The notes below the pieces were generated by a model that had not been told where the DNA came from, did no database searches, and saw only the letters and a list, made by a program, of their open reading frames with translations. A stretch of 20,960 bases of DNA from Desulfotignum sp. (lineage in GTDB: Bacteria; Desulfobacterota; Desulfobacteria; Desulfobacterales; Desulfobacteraceae): positions 1 to 20,960 of the forward strand of contig JAIPDY010000026.1 in assembly GCA_021737445.1 (NCBI GenBank), written 5' to 3'. Position 1 is the first letter of the stretch; every line of letters begins with the position of its first letter. Position numbers and translations under genes: made by a program. Positions 7,977-18,200 of this stretch are shown one piece after another.

Positions 7977-9685
7977 GAATTACTGTTGCAAAAACCGCCG
8001 GCTTCTGCATGGGAGTCAGACGGGCCGTGGACATGGTGCTGGATGCCGCCAACAGCTCCGGAGAACCGATCTTTACCTACGGCCCCCTGATCCACAATCC
8101 CCAGGTGCTGGAAATGCTGGAGACCAAGGGGATTTTTCGTATGGATACCATCCCTGAAAAAGGGGGCGGCATTGTGTTGATCCGTGCCCACGGGGTGCCT
8201 CCGGAAGATGAAGCTGCCCTGGAAAAAGCCGGGTTCACTGTCATCAATGCCACCTGTCCCCGGGTGGTCCGGGTCCAGGTGATCATCAACAAATATGCAC
8301 AAAAAGGGTATGCCACCATCATTATCGGTGACAAAAACCATCCCGAGGTGATGGGGCTGTTGGGATATGCCCGGGGCAAAGGGCATACAGTGACTGCCAT
8401 GGATCAGTTAAAGGCTTTGCCGCGCTTTGAAAACGCTGTGGTGGTGGCCCAGACGACCCAGAACACAGCCTTTTATGATGAGATAAAAGCCTGGTGTGCC
8501 CAAAACCGGCCCCATTACAGATTGTTTGACACCATCTGCGGGTCCACGGAACGGCGGCAGCAGGAGGTCAGGCAGCTGGCAGCAGCCCATGATGCAGTGA
8601 TTGTGGTGGGGGGCAGACAAAGCGGTAATACAAAAAGGCTGGCCCAGGTGGCAGCCCAGAGCCATGCCCGGACCAACCAGATTGAAGATGTGTCTGAAAT
8701 TGATTTCACGGCCCTGGCAGGCACCCGGTCCATTGCCATCACTGCCGGTGCATCCACCCCCAACTGGATCATCACAGATACCTGTGCCCGGGTTGCCCGG
8801 CACCTTAATCATCAGCGCCCCGTGGCAGGGTTCGTATCCAAAATCCAGGAGATTTTGTTAAAAACCAACCTGCTGCTGGCCATGGGTGCCGGAAGCCTGA
8901 CCTATGCCTGTTCCGTGATCCAGAAACTGCCCCATACACTGGTTAACGCGGCCATTGCCATGCTCTATGTTTTGTCCATGCAGGTACTTAACAATATATT
9001 TGCCATCAAATCAGATACCTATAACCGTCCGGACCGGGCGGTGTTCTACAAAGAGCACCGCATTGCTCTGGCTGCCCTGGCCCTGTGTTCAGGCGGGGCC
9101 GGGTTGTATCTGGCATTGACAACAGGTGTGGTCTCATTTTTCATTCTTCTGGTCATGAGCCTGCTGGGGCTGGCCTATAATTTGAAAATCATTCCTCAGG
9201 GGGGGGGTAAAAACCGCATCAGACGGATTAAGGATATCCCCGGATCCAAAACCATTTTGATCACCATGGCCTGGGGAATTGTCACCAGTATCCTGCCGGC
9301 GGTTGACACCAGCAGTTCTCCTGCATGGATGACGGCGGCATTTTTTTATTCTGCCGGCCTTGTGTTCAGCCGTACCGCGTTTTTTGATATCATGGCTATT
9401 CAGGGAGACCGCATAGCCGGCAGAGAAACCCTTCCCATTATTCTGGGAGAGAAAAAGAGTTTTTTCCTGATTCAATATACGCTGGTGGGTGTTATGGCTC
9501 TGCTGGCAGGTGCCTGGCTGGCAGGAATGTCATTTTCAATTGCATTTTTGCTTGTCCTGGTACCCGGTCTGATGCTGCTGCTGATAAAATCCTTTGAAAA
9601 AGAAAAACAGATGTCCGGGCTTCAGGTTGAATTTCTGATTGAGTCCTCATTTTTCCTGACAGGGGTGCTGGTGGCCTTTTTTTAG
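7973..9685 (+). CDS. ispH: IspH (HMBPP reductase) fused to a UbiA-like membrane prenyltransferase domain
   Basis: A 570-residue fusion. Residues 1-280 are IspH, which reduces HMBPP to IPP and DMAPP with a [4Fe-4S] cluster in the last MEP-pathway step. The cluster cysteines C12, C95 and C189 are present, as are substrate/proton residues H41, H73, H123 and E125 (HPE) and the SGNTKRL loop. Residues 285-570 are hydrophobic with about eight membrane segments and resemble UbiA prenyltransferases, ending in a GDRIAGRETLPIILG-type second motif. Both Asp-rich motifs are weakened: NDxxD reads NNIFA (340-344), although D348 remains, and DxxxxxGD reads DIMAIQGD (472-479) with Ala at the usual second Asp. 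The catalytic state of this half is therefore uncertain. It begins inside the parB stop codon (ATGA) and lies tail-to-tail with the acyltransferase gene. The IspH call is secure; the UbiA substrate is unknown. Confidence 0.9.
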   Translation: MRITVAKTAGFCMGVRRAVDMVLDAANSSGEPIFTYGPLIHNPQVLEMLETKGIFRMDTIPEKGGGIVLIRAHGVPPEDEAALEKAGFTVINATCPRVVRVQVIINKYAQKGYATIIIGDKNHPEVMGLLGYARGKGHTVTAMDQLKALPRFENAVVVAQTTQNTAFYDEIKAWCAQNRPHYRLFDTICGSTERRQQEVRQLAAAHDAVIVVGGRQSGNTKRLAQVAAQSHARTNQIEDVSEIDFTALAGTRSIAITAGASTPNWIITDTCARVARHLNHQRPVAGFVSKIQEILLKTNLLLAMGAGSLTYACSVIQKLPHTLVNAAIAMLYVLSMQVLNNIFAIKSDTYNRPDRAVFYKEHRIALAALALCSGGAGLYLALTTGVVSFFILLVMSLLGLAYNLKIIPQGGGKNRIRRIKDIPGSKTILITMAWGIVTSILPAVDTSSSPAWMTAAFFYSAGLVFSRTAFFDIMAIQGDRIAGRETLPIILGEKKSFFLIQYTLVGVMALLAGAWLAGMSFSIAFLLVLVPGLMLLLIKSFEKEKQMSGLQVEFLIESSFFLTGVLVAFF

Positions 9686-10563
9686 GAAAGCAGCCGCTCA
9701 ATTTTCTGGTCTTTTTCCTGCCACAGCCGGTTCAGCCACCGGCAGAACCGTTCCTTGAAATCCGGATCATTAAAATAATCCCCTTTCAACTGCCATCCTG
9801 GGTCCAGCACTTGAAAATCCACAATGATTTTCCGGGTTCTGCCGGAGATAAAGGTCCAGAAACTGGGTACCCGGTCTGGATACACAATGGTGACATCAAT
9901 GATCTTGTTCAGGTACTGGCCCATGGATCCCAGGACAAAGGCAATGCCCCCGGCCCTGGGGGTAAGCAGGTGGGAAAAGGATGAATTTTTAGCTTTTTGC
10001 GGGGTGTATCTGGTGCCTTCCACAAAATTCATGATGGAAACCGGGGTGTGTTGGAATTTTTTACACGCCTTTTTTGTGCTTTCAAGGTCCCTGCCTTTCA
10101 GATGGGGATATCTGGCCAGCAGCTCTTTGGAGTACCGTTTCATAAATGGAAAATCCAAGGCCCACCAGGCCAGCCCCAGAAACGGGACCCAGATCAGTTC
10201 CTTTTTTAAAAAGAATTTGAGCATGGGTATTTTTTTGTGCAGTATTTTCTGGAGCACCAGTATATCCACCCAGGACTGGTGGTTGGACAGAACCAGGTAC
10301 CACTCTTTTGGGTTGAGTTTGTCCAGACCCCGGATATCCCAGTCAATTTTGCAAAACAGATCCGTGCTCAGGGAGTTGATATGAATCCACAGACCGGCAA
10401 TGCCCATGAGGATCCGGTCAAGGATCACCACCACCGGTTTAAAAGGAAGAATAAACTTGAGCAAAGAGATCAGTATCAGCGGTACAGTGAGTAAAATGGT
10501 GTTGACCAGATAGATCATAAAGGACAACACACCCTTGAGGGGTGGCGGCAGAAAAGAGAGCAT
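9682..10563 (-). CDS. YihG-like PlsC-family lysophospholipid acyltransferase
   Basis: A 293-residue membrane-bound LPLAT enzyme that transfers an acyl chain to lysophosphatidate or a related lysolipid. A hydrophobic N-terminal anchor (about 12-60) precedes motif I NHQSWVD (H95, D100: the HX4D catalytic pair). FLKKELIWVPFLGLAWWALDFPFMKRYS resembles E. coli YihG closely in wording and spacing. Motif III is EGTR (182-185), and a C-terminal LNRLWQEKD also recalls YihG. Length fits YihG (about 310 aa) better than short PlsC (about 245 aa). The start is only eight bases after the activator gene stop, with AGGGAA just upstream, so it is probably the second gene of that operon. It overlaps the ispH fusion stop tail-to-tail by four bases. 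Next to a fatty-acid/polyketide-like synthase, it may place that product into phospholipid; this is inference. Confidence 0.9.
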   Translation of the reverse strand: MLSFLPPPLKGVLSFMIYLVNTILLTVPLILISLLKFILPFKPVVVILDRILMGIAGLWIHINSLSTDLFCKIDWDIRGLDKLNPKEWYLVLSNHQSWVDILVLQKILHKKIPMLKFFLKKELIWVPFLGLAWWALDFPFMKRYSKELLARYPHLKGRDLESTKKACKKFQHTPVSIMNFVEGTRYTPQKAKNSSFSHLLTPRAGGIAFVLGSMGQYLNKIIDVTIVYPDRVPSFWTFISGRTRKIIVDFQVLDPGWQLKGDYFNDPDFKERFCRWLNRLWQEKDQKIERLLS

Positions 10564-10571
10564 GGGGTTCC

Positions 10572-12050
10572 CTATTTTTTTTTATGGTTCATGATATATT
10601 TCTTAACGGTCCGTCTGTCCAGGCCGGTTTTCCGTGCCACTTTTTCATAGGTGCCGCAGGTGTCATACAGCAGGGTGCAGTATCCGGACAACAGGTCGGC
10701 AGCCGGCAGATCCTGAGCCAGGATGCCCTGGCACAGGAAACCGGAAAGAGACAGATCTCCGGAGGCCTGTTTGCCCAGGTAATCGCGCCTGAGCAGCACG
10801 CTTCTGACGCATTGTTCCAGTTCTCTGACATTACCCGGCCAGCTATAATGGTTTCCCAGGCGGCGGTCAATGATTCTTTTGATTTTGTCTGTGATTTTTG
10901 AAGAAGAAAGCCCGGTCATGCGGGTGACCGTAAAATCCAGCAGGTCATCGAGTTCAGACGGGTCCTGTTGGATCCGGATCCGCAGGGGCGGTACGTCAAT
11001 GATATCTGAGCACAGCCGGTAATAAAAATCTTCCCTGAACACCCTGCCGTCCATGATATCGTTTTTCGGGCGGTTGGTGGCGGCAATTACCCGGCCGTTG
11101 AACCGGGACAACGCATGGGCGCCCACCGGGGTAAAGGTTCTTTCCTGGAGAACCCGCAGCAGTTTGATCTGAATATGGTCCGGAATCTCCCCGATTTCAT
11201 CCAGCAGGATGGCACCATGGGGACTGCACCGGTCCAGCACCCCCTGGTAATCTTCCACAGCCCCGGTAAACGCCCCTTTGGTGTGGCCGAACAGTTCTGA
11301 TTCCAAAAGGGTTTCCGGATACTGGGACAGGTTCAACGATGAAAATGCCCGGGTGAAGCTTTGAACAAAACAGTTGCGTTTCCCATCAAAGGGAATAAAC
11401 CCGCTCATGCCGATGGCTTTGGCAGCAGTGCCTTTGCCTGTGCCGGTTTCTCCCAGAAGCAGGGTGGAGAAATCTTCCATTTTGTCCCACAGATGCTGGT
11501 CATACAGCCCGATGTTATAGGTAAACACGTTGTACCAGAGATGTTTTTTAAACGTTTTCATGCAGGGACTTTTTCCCACCAGGGTTTTGGAGATAAAGTA
11601 AAAGGCCCGGCGAAGCTGGAAAGAAAGGGCAAAATAATGGTAAAAAGAGGGAATGGAAAACCCTTTTTCCTTCATCATTGCCCGGGCTTCATCCACAAAC
11701 TCCACAGGTACAGGTTCATCCTGGGCCGCGATCTGGTCCTGGATCAGCTGATCAAACCGGTCCCGGAATTTGTGGAAAATATCAAACAGATATACCACCC
11801 GCAACACCTCCTGGTCATCACCCGTGTACTGGTTGATATCCCCCCTGTTCTGGCGCTCCAGTTTCCTGAGCTGCCGGTCCACTTCCAGCACGCACATGTC
11901 TTTGCTTTCCCTGCGGGCCGCCGACGGAAACAGCCCGGCGATTTTCCGGTCCAGGCGTTCTCTCAGTTCACTGAAAGGGTTGGCAAACGCTGCATTGTAA
12001 ACGGTTTTAAAAAACTTTCGCTCTGTCTGGGTGAGTATGGCTTTTTTCAT
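10572..12050 (-). CDS. sigma-54-dependent transcriptional activator (enhancer-binding protein)
   Basis: A 492-residue bacterial enhancer-binding protein. Residues 1-190 form a mainly helical N-terminal domain I do not recognise: no receiver Asp, PAS, GAF or FHA signature. The AAA+ domain follows, with Walker A GETGTGKG (200-207), the sigma-54 contact loop GAFTGA (259-264), Walker B ILLDE (281-285), sensor-type VIAATNR, and the arginine-finger region FREDFYYRL. The C-terminus is a Fis-like helix-turn-helix (TYEKVARKTGLDRRTVKKYI). The start at 12050 is chosen because AAGGACAG lies a few bases upstream; an in-frame ATG at 12110 has no such site. It is divergent from the giant synthase and upstream of the acyltransferase, so it is the likely regulator of both. 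Its signal is unknown; lack of a receiver argues against simple two-component control. Confidence 0.93.
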   Translation of the reverse strand: MKKAILTQTERKFFKTVYNAAFANPFSELRERLDRKIAGLFPSAARRESKDMCVLEVDRQLRKLERQNRGDINQYTGDDQEVLRVVYLFDIFHKFRDRFDQLIQDQIAAQDEPVPVEFVDEARAMMKEKGFSIPSFYHYFALSFQLRRAFYFISKTLVGKSPCMKTFKKHLWYNVFTYNIGLYDQHLWDKMEDFSTLLLGETGTGKGTAAKAIGMSGFIPFDGKRNCFVQSFTRAFSSLNLSQYPETLLESELFGHTKGAFTGAVEDYQGVLDRCSPHGAILLDEIGEIPDHIQIKLLRVLQERTFTPVGAHALSRFNGRVIAATNRPKNDIMDGRVFREDFYYRLCSDIIDVPPLRIRIQQDPSELDDLLDFTVTRMTGLSSSKITDKIKRIIDRRLGNHYSWPGNVRELEQCVRSVLLRRDYLGKQASGDLSLSGFLCQGILAQDLPAADLLSGYCTLLYDTCGTYEKVARKTGLDRRTVKKYIMNHKKK

Positions 12051-12194
12051 GATCTGTCCTTGGGTTTGTGTGATGAGCATTTTTGTACAATCAGCATTCA
12101 TAAAATGCAAGAAAAAAACATGCCGGTGTGACAGATTTGCCAGGAGAGGAAAAAAAGATCCTTTAATTCAGCCGGTTGTGTATTTGATCTCAGC

Positions 12195-12210
12195 TGGCAT
12201 GATTTTTGAT
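12195..12210 (+). promoter_or_regulatory. sigma-54-like promoter for the giant synthase (alternative sigma-70 overlaps)
   Basis: TGGCATG-N4-TTGAT matches the -24/-12 consensus TGGCACG-N4-TTGCW, with GG at 12196-12197 and correct spacing, but the invariant GC at -12 reads GA. Transcription would start near 12221, about 60 bases before the ATG at 12282. A sigma-70 reading also exists: TTGATC (12184-12189), 18 bases, GATAAT (12208-12213). Location next to a divergent sigma-54 activator favours the first. A small dyad GCATT-N5-AATGC (12094-12108) lies about 90 bases upstream, where an activator could bind, but it is too short to be convincing. Confidence 0.4.
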
Positions 12211-12281
12211 AATATATTTAAGGATCACCTTTAAAAAAACAGGTCCCTGGGAAAATCAGGAAACCAAATTGGAGATATACC

Positions 12282-15200
12282 ATGATTACAAGAGTTTTAC
12301 ATGCCAGACTGCCGTTGATGATTTATACCCCGGTCAAGGTATTTGATATTTCGTATTTTACCGCAGTTTATGCAGCCGGTGCCCTGCCTGTGTTTGACAC
12401 CGAATTTCTGACCAGGGAAGATATCTTAAAAAAAACAGCGCTGCTGGCCAAGGAAAATATCAGTTTCGGTCTGCGTCTTTCAACATCTGATCCCCACTTG
12501 CTGGAAGATCTGGAGAAAAAAGCATTTTCCAACCTGGATCTTGTGGTTGTGCCGGTGACAAAATCAGATCCTTTGCCCCGAAACACAGACCTGGGGGAAA
12601 CAAAGCTGCTCCTGGAAATCAGGGATATCGGCCTTGTGGACACCATTGCCGCAGCCGACCCCCATGCCCTGGTGCTCAAAGGCAATGAAGCCGCAGGACA
12701 GGTATCAAAATACTCCTCTTTTATTCTCATGCAGTGGTATCTGAAGAATCAGGACCGGCCGGTGTTCATCCATGGCGGGGTGGGCCGGTACACGGGTGCC
12801 GGCATGCTGGCAGCAGGCGCCTCTGGTTTTGTGATGGACACCCAGGTGCTGCTGGCAAATGAAGCACCGGTATCCCCGGCCTTTAAAAATTTGCTGGCCA
12901 TGGTGGAAGAAGGAGATTCCACGGAAATAAGCATCCAGGACAAACAGGTGTTCCGGGTGTTTGCCAAGCTGGGTACCAAAATTGTCAAAGAGCTCAAACA
13001 GCAGGCCGTGGTTTTTGGTGAGCAAAACGATGGCGAACAAAAACTGTATGCGCGTATAGCCAAAGAGATCACTGCCGTTGACAGCCAGGATGCGCAGTTT
13101 GTGCAGTCACTTTTCTACATGGGCCAGGATGGGCTGTTTGCCAGAAATTTTGTAAAAGAATCCAATAAATTATCTGATATGATCCACCATTTTTTCACGG
13201 TTATCGGTAAAAATCTGGATTATGTGGACCAATGTGATCCGGTCACGGAAAATTCTCCTTTTGCCAGAAATCAGAACACGCGCCTGCCCCTGATCCAGGG
13301 TCCCATGGCCAATATCTCAGACAACCCGGATTTTGCCGCAAAGGTCCTGGAGGCAGGGGCATTGCCCTTTTTTGCCGTGGGATCTCTGCCGGCCTCCCTG
13401 GCTGATGACATGCTGTCACGGGGAAAAGAAAAAGTGTCCAACTGCGGGGCCGGTCTTGTGGGCATAGAAGCCTTCAATCCCATGGTGCACAAGCACCTGG
13501 ACATGGTCAAGAAATATAAAATTCCCTATGCCCTGTTTGCCGGCGGTATCCCCTCCCAGGTGCGGGATCTTGAGGCGGCAGGCACCAAAACCTATCTGCA
13601 CACCCCTTCGGTTTCCATGATGGAAAATGCCATAAAAAGCGGGTGTGTCCGGTTTATTTTTGAAGGGGGAGAAGCAGGCGGCCATGTGGGGTTTTTGTCC
13701 TCTCTGGTGCTCTGGGAGGCAGCCATTGAACGGCTGGTGGCAAAAAACCAGGATCTGTCCAAACTGTCTCTGGTGTTTGCCGGCGGGATATCCACCTGCT
13801 TTGCTTCCTTTTTTATTTCCGGCATGACATCTTTTCTGGCGGCAAAAGGGGCCTGCATCGGGCTCCAGGTGGGAACGGCCTATCTGTTTTCCAAAGAGAT
13901 TGTGGACACAAAAAGCGTTACAAAGCAATACCAGGATATCATCGTTGAAAAAAATGAAACCGTTGTGATCGGCAAGAGCTTAGGGCTGGCCTCCCGCACC
14001 GCCCCCACACGGTTTGCAAAAATGATGAAGGAACTCGAAGACACCATGATCCGGGAAAATGTCAGCCTGGATGAGCGCAAGCGCTCCTTTGAAAAAAAGA
14101 ACATCGGGTCCCTGCTCATCGGTGCCAAAGGGTTTTTACCCGATTTCAAACGGCCGGGAAAAGAGCACTATACCTGGTTCAAGGATGATGAGCACCGGGA
14201 AAAAGGCAATTTTCTGGTGGGGGACAGCCTGGCGTTTTTTAAGGACAGCATCACCATAAAACAGATCCATGATACCTATTTTGTTGCAAAGCCCCGTCTG
14301 TTTCATCATTTAAACCAGCTGGAGATATTTTCCGGCACAAAAAACAAGATCAATGATGAGATTGCCGTGGTGGGCATGGGATGCACCCTGCCTGATGCAG
14401 ATACCCCGGAAATATTCTGGGAAAACATTCTGGACAAACGCTATTCCATAAAAAAGATGCCCGAGGATAGGTTTGACCACAAATTGTATTACAGCCCGGA
14501 CCGGGGTGCAGAAGACAAAACCTATACAACCCTGGCAGGATTTGTGGACCATTTTACATTTGATTTTGAGCGGTTCGGGTATGCCCCGGACAAGGCCAAG
14601 CGCCTTTCCCGCAGCCAGCAGATGGCGCTTGAAACTGCGTACAAAGCGGTTGAAAGTGCCGGCCTGCTGGATGAAAATGACCGATTTGTCTGTGAAGACC
14701 CGCAGAAAACCGCAGTGGTGATCGCCACCTGCCTGTCCAATGAACTGGGCAACACCCTCCAGCTCAAATACTGGTTTCCCCAGCTGGTGTCCATGATGGA
14801 AAAAACCCCGGCCTATGCTGACCTGTCTGAAGCGGACAAACAAGCCATTAAACAGAGCCTGCAGCAGGGCCTGGAAGGAGAACATACAGGGTATGATCCG
14901 GTCCACGGGATTCTGCTCAACATTGAAGCCTCCCGCATTGCCAGGCATCTGGGTGTCAGGGGAGCCAACTATATTGTGGATGCAGCCTGTGCGTCCTCGG
15001 TGACCGCTGTGGAAGCTGCCGTGGGAGAACTGCTGTCCGGGGAGCATGACCAGGTGATCGTGGGTGGTGTGAACACCCACCTGGCACCGGAATCTTTTAT
15101 CGGGTTCGCCAAGATGGGTACCCTGTCGGCAAAAGGCTCCTATCCGTTTGACCAGCGGGCCGACGGGTTTATTTTAGGGGAAGGGTCGGTTATATTCGTA

Positions 15201-18200
15201 CTCAAGCGCATGAAAGATGCCATCAGGGACAACAACAAAATATTTGGTGTCATCAACGGTATCGGGGCATCTTCCGACGGCCGGGGCAAGGCCATTGCCG
15301 CCCCCAATCCCAGGGGCCAGATCCTCAGCGTCCAGCGCTGTTACGCGCACACCCGGCCGGAGATCACGCCTGAAGATATCGGGTTCATCGAGGCCCACGG
15401 CACCTCCACCACCATCGGGGATGCAGCAGAGCTGGAAACCCTGAACACCTGGTACAAAGACAGCCATGCCGGCATCTCCTCCATCAAGTCCCAGATCGGG
15501 CATCTGCTGGGGGCAGCCGGGGCAGCCGGTTTTTTAAAGGCCCTTCTGGCAGTGAACAACGGAATACTGCCCCCCAACGGCCGGTTTGAAACTTTGTCCA
15601 AAAACCATGATCTGGCAGACTCTTCTTTGTTTATTGTCAAGGATCAGGTCGAATGGAAAGGCCCGGAAAACGCCCCCCGGAGGGCTGCGGTGTCTTCTTA
15701 CGGATTCGGCGGCATCAACTACCATATGGTGGTGGCGCAGATGACCCCTGCATACCAGCCCCTTACCCGGGATATTTTTACCGACACCGCCTATGACTTC
15801 AATGATGACCGCATCGTGGTGGCAGGCCTTGGCGTGTTTCTGCCCGGGGCAAAGAACACAAAACAGTTCTGGGAAAAACTCTCATCCGGAGAAAAACAGC
15901 TGTCCCAACTGGGAGAAGGCCATTTTGACAATGATGCCTATGCCGCTTTTCCAAACAATTCCATTTATCATCTGCCAAAGGTCAAGGCCGGAATGGTCAC
16001 AGATTTTCAATTCAACAACCTTAAATACCGGATGCCCCCCACCATGGTCAAATCCATTGAGCGGGCCCAGATTTTTGGGCTGGAGGCAGCTGATGAGGCC
16101 CTGTCATCTTCCGGGCTTTTGTCAGTGGACGGGGGCCCGGCCAGAACCGGGGTGATCCTGGGCACCATTGCCGGCGAGCGCCAGAGCAAAAATATCATCC
16201 GGGTGAGAAAGCAGTTCATTGCCAATGCCGTCACCGCCTGTGAGGGTGTGGACAAGTCTGTCACCCAGGCTGTGGCAGACGGTCTTGTGGCCGCCATTAG
16301 AAAAACCATTCCGGAAAACAACGAGGACACAACGCCAGGGCTTTTGTCCAACATCATCTCCGGCAGAATCGCCAACCACTTCGGGCTCAATGGCGCCAAT
16401 TACGTGATTGACGCATCCTGTGCATCCGCCACCATTGCCCTCAGAAATGCGGCCAGGTCCTTAAAGCACAAAGACCTGGATTTTGTGCTGGCCGGCGGTG
16501 TGGACTGCAACCTGTATCCTGCCGTTCTCATGGCTTTCAAGCGCCTGGGACTGCTCTCAAGTACAGAGGGTTACTTCTTTGACAGCCGGGCCCAAGGATA
16601 TGTGATGGGAGAAGGGGCTGCCATCCATGTGCTCACCACCTTGAAAAAAGCCAGGGAAGCAGGCATGGAAATCTTGGGAGAAATTCATGAGTGCACGGTG
16701 CGCTCGTCTGTGCCGGACCACCTGCTGGCCCCGTCAGAGCATACTTTTAAATCCGTGATTAACGAGGCATACAAAAGATCGGGTGTTTTAAAATCCGAGA
16801 TCCGTCACCTGGATCTGTTTGCCTTTTCCAATGTGTTCGGGGACATGATCGAACAGCAGGTAATCCAGGCCGGTTTCTCCCATACCATGCACTGCGGCAA
16901 CATCAAGCCCCAGTTCGGGTATTTCAAGGCAGCCAATCCGGCCGTGGCCCTGGCCAAGATGATGCTCATGAATGCAAAAGGAAAGATCCTGCCGGACTTC
17001 AACTATGATCCAGACCATTCCACCCTCAATGACAGCACGGTGCTGCAGCCAGCGCGAAAACCCATTGACAGAAAACCGGGGCAGCCTTTGCGGTTTGCCG
17101 CCAATGTCAACGGCATCGGCGGCAACCACGCCCATGTTATCATGGGAACCCTGCCCCACGTTCTGGAGCGCGGTGTGCAGGCAGAGCAGGAACCGGTGAT
17201 CGAAGCCCAATACAAACAGGTGTCCGGCGATGACCTGGTGGTGACCGGTACTGCCTATTCCGCAGATCCGGGCGGCAAGAAACTGCGCATGGTGGCGCTG
17301 CTTTCCGGGCAGGGTGCCCAGCGGCCGGGAATGATGAAAGCCCTGTATGATGCCGATTCCCATATCCGGAAGGTGCTGGACAAGGGAGATGAGATTTTTT
17401 TTACGATCCGGGGGTATTCGCTTCTGGATCTCATGTTCGGTGATGACGATGCACTGAACTCCACCCAGAATACCCAGCCGGCTGTTTTTCTTTCATCTGC
17501 CGCAGTCTGTTCCCGCCTGGGGCTGGAGGGGTTTTCCCCCGACTATTTCATCGGCCATTCCGTGGGGGAATACACGGCATTGTTCTGTTCAGGCATGCTG
17601 GGGTTTGAAGATGCCATGCGCGTGATCATCAAGCGGTCGGATCTCATGTATGAAAGCACGGTCAAACAGCCCGGGAAAATCATGGTGGTGTTTAAAAACG
17701 AAAAACAGACCGAGGCGTTGCTGCACAAATCCTTTATTTCCAACATTTACATCACCAATAAAAACAGTGAAAAGCAGACCGCAGTCTCGGGAAAGGCAGA
17801 GGATATCGAGAAATTCTGCACCTATCTGTCCCAGCAGGAGGTGTCCTTTAAAAAGCTCAACCTTACCGGCGCTTTTCACACCCCTTTGCTCCAGGAGGCT
17901 GCGGATGAACTGCGCACCTTTCTGGATACGGTCAGTTTCAACACCACCCGGTTCGGAAAGATCATTTCCAACACCCTGGCCCGGCCCTATCCGGAAAAAG
18001 AAAATGAGGTCAAGGACCTTCTGGCCAGGCAGATCGTATCCCCGGTGGAGTTCATCCGGTCTGTGGAGCATGTGTATGTATCCGGCAGGACCCATTTCAT
18101 CGAAATCGGGCCGTCCAGGCTCCTGGTGAACCTGCTCAAACATATCAATATCGGTGAATACGGCACTGCCGTGACCGTGGATCCCAGAGATGGGGAAACC

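Noticed and set aside
7967..7982. parS-like palindrome TGTTTCATGAGAATTA at the parB/ispH junction
   Set aside because: Only 12 of 16 positions match the consensus TGTTTCACGTGAAACA and the second half-site is poor. About one such match is expected by chance in a window this size. It also overlaps the start codon.
10572..12110. Longer start (ATG 12110) for the sigma-54 activator
   Set aside because: The extra 20 residues have no ribosome binding site upstream, while ATG 12050 follows AAGGACAG at proper spacing.
14310..15080. 256-codon minus-strand open frame inside the synthase
   Set aside because: It is antisense to the conserved KS1 domain. Its composition (many His, Gly, Phe, Gln) is typical of shadow frames of GC-rich coding DNA.
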